The position numbers and the translations under genes were made by a program. 64,000 bases of DNA, taken from Burkholderia sp. OK233. GTDB taxonomy: Bacteria > Pseudomonadota > Gammaproteobacteria > Burkholderiales > Burkholderiaceae. Of this stretch, positions 15,810 through 25,758 are shown piece by piece. The notes under the pieces are model-generated. The model was not told the origin of the DNA. It was given only the letters and a program-made list of their open reading frames with translations, and made no database searches. How positions within the stretch are numbered: the stretch's first letter is position 1; every line of letters starts with the position of its first letter. The DNA lies in contig NZ_OCSR01000002.1 of assembly GCF_900230185.1 (NCBI RefSeq), positions 3,782,001-3,846,000 of the forward strand. Direction: 5' to 3'.

Positions 15810-18800
15810 TCAAAACCGCCGGGTCAACGCGCTTCGGGCGTGTTCCCGCTCTGCGGGAATCGTTTCCACCGTGGGGTCAAACCAGAAAGCCCCCGCAACC
15901 AGTGTCGCGATAACGATTCCATCGCGATACAGAACCCGATTCCCGGCAACAGCAGGCACGCGTTCACCCACCAGCAAAGTACCGGCAAGATTCAAAGGAT
16001 CGGTTCCTGCAACACACACAAAAGCACCATCGTTCGCATGCCGTCGAACTTCGCGCAATATCGGAATCGCTTCTGGTAAAGCAAACTGTTCGCCGGCGAG
16101 GCCATTCACAAACCGCCCGCCGCGAATGACGCCGCGCGCTTCGAGCCGCTGAAACACGCGCAACAGATCCCGCCACGGCGGCAACCACTCGGCCTCACGT
16201 TCGAGCAAACGCCAGAACACCACGCCATAGCGGCGCAGCAACGTCATGGCGACATGCTCGAGTACTTCGGGGGCGAACTGCTGACGGCGCGCCGGCGATG
16301 CTTCGGCTGCAGCAACAACGGGCCGCCGGCTGACCAGGGCCCAGCGTCCCGCGTCGTCCATTCCTCCGATCAATGCACTCGACCTGACACGCCGGCTACT
16401 GGAATAAGCACTGCGTTTGGCGACGGGTTTCAACAACGCCCGCAAGCCGGCGAAACTGTCGGAATTCACGAGTCCCGCGGCAACCAGCTCGCCCAGCGCG
16501 TTTTCCAGTTCCATGCGCAAGCCGCTTACCTCGGTCAGCAATTCGTCGAAGAACATCGCGCCATGCTGCGCTAGCGTGTCATGGACGCTCTGCGCGCGCG
16601 CGGATAGCTCCGGTTGTTTCGACGGATCGATCAGCGCGCGCCAGACGCATACCTGTGCGCGCGGCAAAAGCACGATCGGCGTGCTGCGCACCGGTCCCGT
16701 CGCACCGCGTGCCCGCTCGGTCAGGCGCGTCCACACGATCTTGCCGGCACGGCATAGTTCGTCGAGCGAAGTGTTCGCGTACGCCTTCACGCGCGCCGGC
16801 AGAATATCTTCTTCCCATGCGCCCGCCGCGGCCTGAAAACCTTCCATCTGGTCGAGAACGGCGGCTAAAGCGTCGCGTCCCTCGCTGCGGGTGTCCGGCG
16901 TCAAATGCTGCCACTCGAACAGAAAACGCATGAAGTCGTGCCGTTCCACGGGCTCGATTTCGCGCCGCAAGCGTTTGACCGTGTAACGGTGGATCCGCGC
17001 AAGCAGATGACGCTCGCACCATTCTTCCTCGGTTGCGCCCGGCGAGAAGCGGCCGCGCATCATGTAGCCTTCCGCTTCGAGGCGCGTTAGCGTGTGTTCG
17101 ACCGACGTTGTGGGCAACCGGAGTGCCTGCGCGATCGCGCGCACAGGCAGCGGGCCGAAGCCGGTCAGCCGGGCGCGCAGCACGTCGAGCAGGGCGTCGT
17201 CGGCGCTCCAGGTATCGGTGTAACCCTGCGGTGCGGTGAGCGGGGGTTCAAACCGGGCGTCAGGGTAGAGCGCCTGGAAACAGGTCAGGCGCTCGGCGGG
17301 CAGCCACAGCGCGTCGTCGGCAGCGATCCGCAGGCGGGTCGCGCGGCCGGATTCGGCAAGCGACGCGAGCCATGCCGGCCAGCCTTCGACATGGCGCGCT
17401 TCGGACTCGGTGATGCAGGCGAGACCTGCTAGCGCTTCGTGCATCTCGTCGGCGGTGCGTGCCTGCGGCCATGCCTCGTCGCGCACGCTGTCGATCGCGT
17501 CGGCATCGAGTGCGCCGAGGTCGTCGGCGCTGGACGGATCGCTCCAGCGGCGGTTCTGCACGGCTTGCGTGCGGCGCTCTTCGATCGGCGCATCGTCTAG
17601 ATAGGCGTAAGGCTTGGCAGTGAGGATTTCGGCGGCAAGCGGCGAGGGCGCCGGCAGATCGCGGGCGATCAGTTGCACTTCGCCCTGTTCGATACGGCGC
17701 AGCAAGGCAATCCAGCTCTCGCTGTCCATCGCGTCGTGCAGGCAATCGTCGACGGTTTGGTCCACTAACGGATGATGCGGCAGCTCTCTCTCGCCGACGA
17801 TGTTTTCCAGGCACGCGGCCTGTTCGGGAAACACGCTCGCCAGCAGATCTTCGCTACGCATGCGCTGCAATTGCGGCGGGGTCTTGCGCCCGCCGGTATA
17901 ACGCGGCAGGCCGAGCGAGGTGGTCGCGTTCCAGCGCCAGCGCACGCCGAAGAGTGGCGCGTCGAGTAGCGCCTGGACCAGCAGATGCTCGGCACTATTC
18001 GAATGGAGGTATCGCCATACTTCGTCGAGTACGAAGGAATGGCTGCCGGTCAGCGAGAGGACGATCGCGTCTTCGGTGGCGGCGGCTTGCAGTTCGAAGT
18101 TGAAGGTCCGGCAAAAACGCTTGCGTAACGCGAGGCCCCATGCGCGGTTCACGCGACTGCCGAAGGGTGCATGGATCACGAGTTGCGTGCCGCCGGATTC
18201 GTCGAAGAAGCGCTCCATCACCAGCGTGTTTTGCGTCGGCAGCACGCTGAGCGCGGCGCGTGCACGGGCGAGATAGTCGACGATTTGCCGCGCGGCGGCT
18301 TCGTCGAGACCGAGCGTGTCGACGAGCCAGTCGATTGCGCGTTGGAGGCGCGCCGTTATGAGATCGTCCCCATCGAGCAGGCGCCCAATCTGCTCACGCA
18401 GGCGCGCGACGCCGAACGACAGTTCATCGCTGCGCCCCGGCGCCTCGCCGAGCCAGAACGGAATATTCGGCGGTTGCCCCTGGGCGTCCTCGACCCGCAC
18501 GCGGCCGCTCTCGATCCGCAGAATCCGATACGACGCATTGCCGAGTTGAAACACGTCGCCGGCCAGACTCTCGACGGCGAAATCCTCGTTGACGGTGCCG
18601 ATATTGATCGCCTGCGGTTCGAGCACCACCGCATAGTCGGCGTTCTCGGGAATCGTGCCACCTGAAGTAACGGCGACCAGTTTGCCGCCGCGCCGGCCGC
18701 GCAATGTGCCGCTCACCACGTCGCGATGGATATAGGCGCCGCGCGGGCCGTTACGGCTCGTATAGCCAACGGCCAGCATGCGCAGCACGGCGTCGTATTG

Positions 18801-20306
18801 CTCGCGTTCGAGGCCGGCGTAGGGGGCCGCGCGCCGAAGCATCCCGAACAGTGCGTCTTCGCCCCATTCGGCGCTCGATACCTCGGCGACGATCTGCTGA
18901 GCAAGCACATCGAGCGGCGCGCGCGGAATCCGCAACGCGTCGAGTTCGCCACGCCGCACACAATCGAGCAGCGCGGCGCATTCGATCAGATCGTCGCGCG
19001 AAGCCGGAAAGAGCCGGCCCTTCGGCATGCCGCCGACATGGTGGCCCGAGCGTCCCACGCGTTGCAGGAACGGCGCGATCGCGCGCGGCGAACCCATCTG
19101 GCAGACCAGATCGACGTCGCCAATATCGATGCCCAGTTCCAGCGAAGCGGTCGCGATCAGCACCCGCAACTCGCCGCGTTTCAGGCGCTGCTCGGCGTCG
19201 AAGCGATGTTCCTTGGCGAGACTGCCGTGGTGCGCGGCGACCACGTCCTTGCCGAGCCGCTCGGTCAGATGGCGCGCGGCGCGTTCGGCCATGCGGCGAG
19301 TGTTGACGAAAATCAGCGTGGTGCGATGCATCGCGATCAGTTCGGCGAGGCGGTCGTAGACGCGCTCCCACACTTCGTTGGGCATCACCGCTTCGAGCGG
19401 CACGGGTGGAATCTCCAGCGCGAGATCGCGCTCGCGAATGTGACCCACGTCGATGATCGCGCAGTCCGCTGGAATATCGCTTTCGATGCTCGCGCCGCCC
19501 ACCAGAAAGCGCGCGACCGCGCTGACCGGTTTTTGCGTCGCTGACAGGCCGATTCGTGGCAGGCGCCGCTGACACAACGCGTCGAGCCGTTCGAGGCTGA
19601 GCGCCAGATGACTGCCGCGTTTGCTGCCGGCAAGCGCGTGAATTTCATCGACGATCACCGTGCGGACCGTCGCCAGCATGCGTCGGCCGGAATCCGAGCC
19701 GAGCAGGACGTAGAGCGATTCCGGCGTGGTCACGAGAATATGCGGCGCGCGTTTTTTCAGCGCGTTGCGCTCCTGCTGCGTGGTGTCGCCGGTGCGCACG
19801 GCGGTGCGGATGTCGAGCGGCGGCAGGCCGCGCGCCTCGAGTTCCGCGGCGATGCCTTGCAAGGGCACTTGCAGATTGATGCGGATGTCGTTGGAGAGTG
19901 CTTTTAACGGCGAGACGTAGACCACCAGGGTTTCGTCGGGCAACGCGCCGCCGTTGGCGAGGCCTTGCTGGACGAGTTCGTCGAGCGCGGACAGGAAGGC
20001 GGTGAGGGTTTTGCCCGAACCGGTGGGCGCGGCCACCAGGGTCGAGCGCCCGCTGCGAATCTGCGGCCAGGCGGCAGCCTGGGCATCGGTGGGGGCGGGG
20101 AAGGTCTTCAGGAACCAACTGGCGACTGCCGGATGGAAGTCATCCAGCGCGCTGCGCGTGAAAGGGCCCGATGCGTGGTCCGAAGCAGCATCTGAAGTCG
20201 TCTGCAATACCGGATCGACGCCCGAAGAATCAGAGCGTTCGCCCAAGGCGGTGGCGGATGTCGAGGCCGAAGTCATGCTGGCATAGATGGGGACGCGGTG
20301 TGCCAT
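15810..20306 (-). CDS. lhr: Lhr-type giant superfamily 2 DNA helicase
   Basis: The 1498-residue protein has the length and layout of long Lhr (about 1500 residues). The N-terminal core holds Walker A AAPTGSGKT (93-100), the DEIH box (220-223), LSATQ as motif III and QRVGRSGH as motif VI; a winged-helix and beta-barrel region completes the Lhr core by about residue 870. The remaining 600 or so residues are the Lhr C-terminal region. Lhr is a 3'-5' ATP-dependent translocase on single-stranded DNA linked to DNA repair. The start may be ATG 20306 or 20276. It ends 228 bp from the RpfR start and appears to be its own unit. Confidence 0.93.
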   Translation of the reverse strand: MAHRVPIYASMTSASTSATALGERSDSSGVDPVLQTTSDAASDHASGPFTRSALDDFHPAVASWFLKTFPAPTDAQAAAWPQIRSGRSTLVAAPTGSGKTLTAFLSALDELVQQGLANGGALPDETLVVYVSPLKALSNDIRINLQVPLQGIAAELEARGLPPLDIRTAVRTGDTTQQERNALKKRAPHILVTTPESLYVLLGSDSGRRMLATVRTVIVDEIHALAGSKRGSHLALSLERLDALCQRRLPRIGLSATQKPVSAVARFLVGGASIESDIPADCAIIDVGHIRERDLALEIPPVPLEAVMPNEVWERVYDRLAELIAMHRTTLIFVNTRRMAERAARHLTERLGKDVVAAHHGSLAKEHRFDAEQRLKRGELRVLIATASLELGIDIGDVDLVCQMGSPRAIAPFLQRVGRSGHHVGGMPKGRLFPASRDDLIECAALLDCVRRGELDALRIPRAPLDVLAQQIVAEVSSAEWGEDALFGMLRRAAPYAGLEREQYDAVLRMLAVGYTSRNGPRGAYIHRDVVSGTLRGRRGGKLVAVTSGGTIPENADYAVVLEPQAINIGTVNEDFAVESLAGDVFQLGNASYRILRIESGRVRVEDAQGQPPNIPFWLGEAPGRSDELSFGVARLREQIGRLLDGDDLITARLQRAIDWLVDTLGLDEAAARQIVDYLARARAALSVLPTQNTLVMERFFDESGGTQLVIHAPFGSRVNRAWGLALRKRFCRTFNFELQAAATEDAIVLSLTGSHSFVLDEVWRYLHSNSAEHLLVQALLDAPLFGVRWRWNATTSLGLPRYTGGRKTPPQLQRMRSEDLLASVFPEQAACLENIVGERELPHHPLVDQTVDDCLHDAMDSESWIALLRRIEQGEVQLIARDLPAPSPLAAEILTAKPYAYLDDAPIEERRTQAVQNRRWSDPSSADDLGALDADAIDSVRDEAWPQARTADEMHEALAGLACITESEARHVEGWPAWLASLAESGRATRLRIAADDALWLPAERLTCFQALYPDARFEPPLTAPQGYTDTWSADDALLDVLRARLTGFGPLPVRAIAQALRLPTTSVEHTLTRLEAEGYMMRGRFSPGATEEEWCERHLLARIHRYTVKRLRREIEPVERHDFMRFLFEWQHLTPDTRSEGRDALAAVLDQMEGFQAAAGAWEEDILPARVKAYANTSLDELCRAGKIVWTRLTERARGATGPVRSTPIVLLPRAQVCVWRALIDPSKQPELSARAQSVHDTLAQHGAMFFDELLTEVSGLRMELENALGELVAAGLVNSDSFAGLRALLKPVAKRSAYSSSRRVRSSALIGGMDDAGRWALVSRRPVVAAAEASPARRQQFAPEVLEHVAMTLLRRYGVVFWRLLEREAEWLPPWRDLLRVFQRLEARGVIRGGRFVNGLAGEQFALPEAIPILREVRRHANDGAFVCVAGTDPLNLAGTLLVGERVPAVAGNRVLYRDGIVIATLVAGAFWFDPTVETIPAEREHARSALTRRF

Positions 20307-20469
20307 ATCCAGAGGGCGGCAAGCGCCGGCCTGTTTCGAGGATCAACGATCAGTCTGGCAGGTTTTGGGCGGCTTTGCCGATGCCTGGGTGGCGGCTATC
20401 GCGCGAAATAAGGCGGCGATAATTGCAGGTGCGGCCTCCACCGCACCCGCCGCACAGCACGGCGCAAAA

Positions 20470-23400
20470 CTACCAGACCCAACGCACGCCTGCGTCGCCC
20501 GTCACCGTTCTCTGGTGCGCGCCACCCAGATTCGTCACCCAGCCGAGCGTCGCGAACACGCTGCCTGACGTGCTGAATTTACCGACTACGCCCGCGCCGA
20601 GTTGCGCCGCGGTTTGCCCGACGGTGCCCGGAATCACGGTCGCGCCGCCGAAGGTGACTTTGTCGTCGGAGCCGAATTCGCGTAAGAAGCTGACGCGCAG
20701 ATAGGGCCGCCAGGCAATCGCGAAGGCATCGAACTGAGCTTGCAGGCGCGCGCCGATTCGTCCGACGAACGTATTGCCGCTGTTGAAGCCGACGCTCGAC
20801 ACACCATCGTTGAAATCGGACAGCGAGAGGTGCTGCCAGACGAGTTGCGCTTGCGGTTCGAGCGTGAGCCCGGCGCCGAGCGGAATCGGCAGGCCGCCTT
20901 CGAGCGAGCCGGTCACCGCGTTGCCGTGCGTCGTCGTAGCGAGGCCGTCGCGCGAGACCGGATCGACAGTTAACGAACTTCCCATCAGCACGGCGTCCGT
21001 GTACCAGCCGCTCGGACCGATATGCGTCCAGTAGCCGCCGAGGCTGTATGCATTGATCGCCAGGTGGCCGACGGCGAGGTTGGGCATGCCGAGCGCGAAG
21101 CCGTCAACGTCGCCGGTGGCCCGCGCGAAACCGACGAACAAACCGTAGTGATTGCGCTGGCCGCTCGCGCTGCGATCGGCGTAAAGATCTTGCCCGGCCT
21201 GGATGCCGTACACGGAGCCGTCGAATTGCGGACTTGCCGCGCCGTCCTGGCTCAGCACGCTATGACCGCCCCACACGCGGCCCCAGGCGGCAGGCAGTTT
21301 GCCGCTTTCGTTCAACAAAGCCTGATCGCCTTGCCGGTCATGAAACGTATCGATCTGCATCAGCCCGAGTTCACGCGCGACGCCGGGCGCTGCGGCGTAG
21401 ACCGGCACTTCGACGCGATACAGCGGCGTGGCGGCCGAGCCGGCGGGCGGCAAGGGCGGCGTGCCCTCGGCCGCAGTCGGCACGCCGAGCGCCGCGACGG
21501 GTGGCTCGCCAGGGGTGCCCGGCGTTTCGCCTGGTGCAGTCGCGCGCGGCAGCGGCGCAACCGTATTGCGCAGATACCAGCTGTCCGTCGTGCCGTTGCT
21601 CACACCGCCTTTGGCGAGATAGTAGGAATACGCACCGGCCTTCACCGGTGCGGCGAGGGTAAAAGCGCTCGAGGCGGTGGTCGCGCCATTGGTCGCCTGA
21701 ATCACCTGAATGCCGTCAGCTATCGTTTGTGCGCCCTGGCCGCCAACGTTCGTGACTTGCAGGCGCGTTGAGCCAGTGGCTGTTCCGCCGCTCAGCACGA
21801 GGCGATCGGACGCCGCGCCGTCGCCGGCGACGACGGTGTTCAGGCCGATGGTGCCGTTCTGTCCGGCATAGTTGCCCGTCACATTCAACCGGTTGCCCAC
21901 ACCTCCGGCGGCGGGGCCGCCGATCTGCACGAGTCCGGCATTCACCAGCGAGCCGTTGATCGAGAACGCGCCGTTGCCCTCGCTGGAAAACGACGGCAAT
22001 GCATTCGCCACCGCAAGCGTGCCGTTGTTCGTGACCGCGCCCGTCACGCTGCCATAGCCGCCGAGCGTCGCGCCTGAGGCCACCGTGGTGGCGCCGCCGC
22101 CCGTCAACGCGGCGTTGGCATGGGTGGCATCGCCGATCGCGAGCGTGCCCGCTGCAACCGTGGTTGCGCCGCTATAGGTGCTCACGCCGGTCATCAGCAA
22201 GCTGCCGCTGCCGGCTTTCGTCAACGCGCCGGTTCCGCTTACCGCCTGGGAGAGCGTGGTATTGAACGATTGCGTGTCGATCGTGCCGCCGCCTGCTGCC
22301 AACGTGATGGCACGCGTGCTGGCGAGGTCGAAGCTCGTCGTCAATTGCAGCGTGCCGGTGTTGAACGTGAGGCCGCCCGTGTTCGCGCCGAGCGCGTTGT
22401 CCGCACCGATTGCGATCGTGCCTTGATCGATCGTCGTGCCACCCGAGTAGGTGTTGCCGCTCGCCGCAGCCGGTGCAAGCGTCAACACGCCGGCACCGGT
22501 TTTGTCGACTGCGCCTGTGCCGCTAATCGATCCCGTGTAGGTGCCCGCGCTGTCCTGGGCAAACCGCACGAGTCCATTGTCGGTCACGTTGGAGGGCAGG
22601 TTCTGCGCGTTCGCCTGCAAGGTCGCGCCGCTATCGACGAGCGCCGTTGCGCTCGCGCCCAACGTGCCGGTGAGATTGAGCGTGCCGGTTTGCACATGCG
22701 CGAGCGTGAAGGTCCCGCTACCGGTCCAGTTCCACAGCGTGCCTTGCATCAGCAAGGTCTGAAAGTTGGTAAACGCATTCGACGCCGTACCTGAGCCTTG
22801 CAAGGTCACCGTATTCGATCCCGCACCACCGTCGGCTGTGCCGTTGATCACCGAACCGGTTTGCAGAATCAGCGAATCGTTGCCGTTGCCCATCGTGATG
22901 GCCGTGCCGATGCCGCTCTGCACGAGCCCCGCATTGATGATGGTGCTGTTGCCGTTGAGCGTGCGGATGCCGGAGCCGTTCTGACTGATGATGCTGCCGC
23001 CCGCGAGGTTCTGGATCGTCGCCACGAAGCTCGATCCCGCGGTGTTGGAAAACACCGCATCCGAGCCGCTGCCGCTCGTGCTGATCGTGCCGCTGTTGAT
23101 CAGCTGGTCGTTATTGCCTTGCAGATAAGCGGTTGGGCTGGCCGCGCCCGTGGTAGTCAACGTGCCGCTGTTGTTGATGGTGCCGCTGCCGCCCAGAATC
23201 GATGCCGCGCGCGCGTTGCTGCCCGAGGTCGTCACGCTGCCGCTGTTGATCAACGTGTTGTTCAACTGGCCGACGTTCGTTTGTCCCCACGCGGCCGTCA
23301 TGCCGTAAGCGTTGGGGCCGCTGGTGGTGATCGAGCCGCGATTGATCAGCGTGTTGCCGCTGCCGTTGGCGGCCATGCCGTCGTTGAAGGCGCCGCTTGT

Positions 23401-23784
23401 GGTGATGACCGCGCCGCTCGCGTTGGTGATCTGATTGCCGTTGCCCACGCCGAGCAACACCGCGCCGCGTGCGGTGCCCGTGCCGCCACCGCCTGTCAGT
23501 GACAAGTTGCCGCTGCTATTGATCGTGCTGTTGGTGTCGACGCTGAACACAACTGCATTGGTGCTGTGCACGAAGCTGCCCGAGGCGGTGCTATCGGCAT
23601 TGATCGTCACACCGGTGCTGCCGGTTTGTGCAACGACGGCGGCGAGGCCGCTACCCGTGCAGGTGACTGTCGTGTTGCTCGGCGGTGCGGTATTGCTGCA
23701 CGCGGCCATCGCTGAAGGGGTGAATGCCTTTGAGAGCAGCACGACGCTGCCGAGGCCGATTCCAAACGTTTTCTTCTTCTTCAT
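20470..23784 (-). CDS. Type Va autotransporter with PATR-type passenger
   Basis: The 1104-residue protein begins MKKKKTFGIGLGSVVLLSKA, a signal peptide with cleavage likely after SAMA near residue 28. The passenger (about 30-770) is Ser/Thr/Asn/Gly-rich with repeated short strands predicted to form a beta-helix; GALTKAGSGSLLMTGVSTYS-type segments are passenger-associated transport repeats. A Pro/Gly-rich linker leads to the outer-membrane beta-barrel, which starts near AWGRVWGGHSVLSQDG and ends in RWVW, the terminal aromatic needed for BAM recognition. No protease or lipase motif was recognised, so an adhesin-like surface role is likely. The start at 23784 is chosen for its signal peptide. 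Confidence 0.9.
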   Translation of the reverse strand: MKKKKTFGIGLGSVVLLSKAFTPSAMAACSNTAPPSNTTVTCTGSGLAAVVAQTGSTGVTINADSTASGSFVHSTNAVVFSVDTNSTINSSGNLSLTGGGGTGTARGAVLLGVGNGNQITNASGAVITTSGAFNDGMAANGSGNTLINRGSITTSGPNAYGMTAAWGQTNVGQLNNTLINSGSVTTSGSNARAASILGGSGTINNSGTLTTTGAASPTAYLQGNNDQLINSGTISTSGSGSDAVFSNTAGSSFVATIQNLAGGSIISQNGSGIRTLNGNSTIINAGLVQSGIGTAITMGNGNDSLILQTGSVINGTADGGAGSNTVTLQGSGTASNAFTNFQTLLMQGTLWNWTGSGTFTLAHVQTGTLNLTGTLGASATALVDSGATLQANAQNLPSNVTDNGLVRFAQDSAGTYTGSISGTGAVDKTGAGVLTLAPAAASGNTYSGGTTIDQGTIAIGADNALGANTGGLTFNTGTLQLTTSFDLASTRAITLAAGGGTIDTQSFNTTLSQAVSGTGALTKAGSGSLLMTGVSTYSGATTVAAGTLAIGDATHANAALTGGGATTVASGATLGGYGSVTGAVTNNGTLAVANALPSFSSEGNGAFSINGSLVNAGLVQIGGPAAGGVGNRLNVTGNYAGQNGTIGLNTVVAGDGAASDRLVLSGGTATGSTRLQVTNVGGQGAQTIADGIQVIQATNGATTASSAFTLAAPVKAGAYSYYLAKGGVSNGTTDSWYLRNTVAPLPRATAPGETPGTPGEPPVAALGVPTAAEGTPPLPPAGSAATPLYRVEVPVYAAAPGVARELGLMQIDTFHDRQGDQALLNESGKLPAAWGRVWGGHSVLSQDGAASPQFDGSVYGIQAGQDLYADRSASGQRNHYGLFVGFARATGDVDGFALGMPNLAVGHLAINAYSLGGYWTHIGPSGWYTDAVLMGSSLTVDPVSRDGLATTTHGNAVTGSLEGGLPIPLGAGLTLEPQAQLVWQHLSLSDFNDGVSSVGFNSGNTFVGRIGARLQAQFDAFAIAWRPYLRVSFLREFGSDDKVTFGGATVIPGTVGQTAAQLGAGVVGKFSTSGSVFATLGWVTNLGGAHQRTVTGDAGVRWVW

Positions 23785-24124
23785 ACGCACGGTCCTTATT
23801 AAGGCACTGCACCATACGAGCGGAATGGTCCGACTTATACACGCCTTACCGAAACTTTCCAAATGGCCCCGGCATAACATTACGAATATGTTGCGCATCG
23901 CCGACGTTTGGCGGAGACCCGCATGGCGCCTCGCTCCTGGCAGGGGAAGGAAATTTTTCCGGACCGGAAAAAAGCTGCGGTAACTACTGCCCGAACCGTA
24001 AGTGGTTTGAAACATCCGTTCGCCGGCTGGCTGACCAGGACTCACGCCGGGTCCTGTCGAAATTTGCCAGGTGCAGTACTCTGTACGGCTCACCGATCCA
24101 CGAATCCACGATGGAGTCTCGACG
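23785..24124. promoter_or_regulatory. Divergent region between autotransporter and aldo/keto reductase genes
   Basis: This 340-bp interval holds the promoters of two divergent genes. Its main visible element is a perfect inverted repeat, TTTTTCCGG-A-CCGGAAAAA (23954-23972), with a single central base. It is too tight to be a good terminator and could be a regulator-binding site. No coding frame is supported. Confidence 0.4.
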
Positions 24125-25174
24125 ATGCGATACAACCAGTTAGGCCGTACCGGTGTGTTTGTTTCAGAGCTGTGCCTGGGCACGATGACCTTCGGCGGTG
24201 GCGAGGGCATCTGGAAGCAGATCGGCGATCTGCAGCAGGGGGACGCGGAGCGGCTGGTCGGCCGGGCGCTCGATGCGGGCATCAATTTCATCGACACGGC
24301 CGACGTCTATGCCGATGGCCTGTCCGAACAGATCACGGGTCAGGCGTTGAAGAACCTGAAAGTGCCGCGCGACAAGGTTGTGGTCGCAACCAAAGTATTC
24401 GGTCAGACGGCCGAGTTTCCAAACGCGCGCGGAGCTTCCCGCTATCACATCATCGACGGGATCAAGGCGAGTCTGAAGCGCCTGCAACTCGATCACGTCG
24501 ACCTGTATCAGATCCACGGTTTCGATCCGGCCACGCCAATCGAAGAAACCGTGCGCGCGCTCGATACGCTGGTTCAGCATGGCCATGTGCGCTATGTCGG
24601 CGTGTCGAACTGGGCCGCGTGGCAGATCGCGAAGGCGCTGGGCATTGCGGAGCGCCTAGGCCTCGCGCGCTTTGAATCGCTACAGGCGTATTACACGCTG
24701 GCGGGCCGCGACCTCGAACGCGAACTCGTGCCGATGCTGCACAGCGAAGGGCTTGGACTGATGGTGTGGAGTCCGCTCGCGGGCGGCTTGCTAAGCGGCA
24801 AATATGGGCGTGAGCAGCAGGGCGAAGCAGGCAGCCGTCGCACGACATTCGATTTTCCGCCGGTCAATCGCGAGCGCGCTTATGACTGTATCGACGTGAT
24901 GCGCGATATCGCGGAAGCGAAGAAAGTGTCGGTGGCGCAGATCGCGCTTGCGTGGCTGCTGCATCAGCGCGTGGTGAGCTCGGTGATCGTCGGGGCGAAG
25001 AAAATCGAGCAACTCGACGACAACATCGCCGCCACCGGCGTCACGTTGACCGCCGACGAGCTTGCGAAGCTCGATCAGGTCAGCATGTTGCCGGCCGAGT
25101 ACCCGGGCTGGATGCTGGAACGTCAGGGCGAGGTGCGCCGCAAGCAGATTGAAGAGGCGCGTCATCCGGCGTAA
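24125..25174 (+). CDS. Aldo/keto reductase
   Basis: The 349-residue NADPH-dependent oxidoreductase resembles the Kv-beta/YghZ-like AKR subgroup. The start MRYNQLGRTGVFVSELCLGT is typical. Three tetrad residues are visible: Asp57 and Tyr62 in NFIDTADVYADG, and Lys90 in VVVATKVFG; the fourth, His, is in LYQIHGFD. The C-terminal SSVIVGAKKIEQLDDNIAA is the coenzyme-binding segment. ATG 24125 has GGAG before it. The substrate is unknown. It is divergent from the autotransporter. Confidence 0.92.
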   Translation: MRYNQLGRTGVFVSELCLGTMTFGGGEGIWKQIGDLQQGDAERLVGRALDAGINFIDTADVYADGLSEQITGQALKNLKVPRDKVVVATKVFGQTAEFPNARGASRYHIIDGIKASLKRLQLDHVDLYQIHGFDPATPIEETVRALDTLVQHGHVRYVGVSNWAAWQIAKALGIAERLGLARFESLQAYYTLAGRDLERELVPMLHSEGLGLMVWSPLAGGLLSGKYGREQQGEAGSRRTTFDFPPVNRERAYDCIDVMRDIAEAKKVSVAQIALAWLLHQRVVSSVIVGAKKIEQLDDNIAATGVTLTADELAKLDQVSMLPAEYPGWMLERQGEVRRKQIEEARHPA

Positions 25175-25284
25175 CGCCAGATGGAAACCGCGGCGTGCGC
25201 TACTCGCGTTGCACGCCGGACAGGTCGTGGGTGAGTGGTGTAGTTGGTGTAGCGGCGTGCCATCACATCGCTACACCGCGTGCC

Positions 25285-25641
25285 TCACGCTGCCGGCTTG
25301 CTGTCCGCCTGATAAGCGGCGACGGCGTCCATCGTGCGTGCCGAGTACACCATGGTGGCGCCCGCGTTCATGGCAACCGCCACGCCGAGTGCTTCGGCGA
25401 TCTCTTCACGTGTCGCGCCGTGTTTCAGCGCTTCGGCCGTGTGCACGGTGATACAGCCATCGCATCGCAAGGTCACGGCCACTGCGAGCGAAATCAGTTC
25501 GCGCGTCTTCGCGCCGAGAAGGTCGGCCTTCTGGCCCGCGCTCGACATCGTTTGATAGGCCTTCACTGTATCCGGCGACAGTTTGGCGATCTCGCCGATG
25601 CGGCCGAACAGTTCCTTGCGGTAATCGATCCAGTTCAACAT
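25285..25641 (-). CDS. AhpD-like carboxymuconolactone decarboxylase family protein
   Basis: The 118-residue protein keeps the redox motif of AhpD-type proteins: Cys60-x2-Cys63-x3-His67 in LRCDGCITVHTAEALKHGAT. This motif supports peroxidase or disulfide-reductase activity, unlike the CMD protein near the window start. AAAGGAG lies well placed before the ATG. It is divergent from an AraC-type gene 117 bp away, the usual arrangement of a regulator and its target. Confidence 0.9.
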   Translation of the reverse strand: MLNWIDYRKELFGRIGEIAKLSPDTVKAYQTMSSAGQKADLLGAKTRELISLAVAVTLRCDGCITVHTAEALKHGATREEIAEALGVAVAMNAGATMVYSARTMDAVAAYQADSKPAA

Positions 25642-25758
25642 GACAGTGCTCCTTTGTTTGCTACACCCCGGCGGGTGCCGGTGTCGTTAGGCAAAGTATT
25701 GCGCTGTGCCGCGATATCCTGAATACTCGATTCGCTCAACTTTTAGCGCGACCGTCTC

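Noticed and set aside
20470..23784. Repeats in the autotransporter passenger as a CRISPR or DNA tandem array
   Set aside because: The repetition is at protein level (beta-helix strands, PATR segments) with variable spacing, not regular DNA repeats with spacers.
25191..25218. CGGCGTGC/GCACGCCG hairpin after the aldo/keto reductase as terminator
   Set aside because: No T run, and in a GC-rich genome an 8-bp stem with a 12-base loop is not strong evidence alone.
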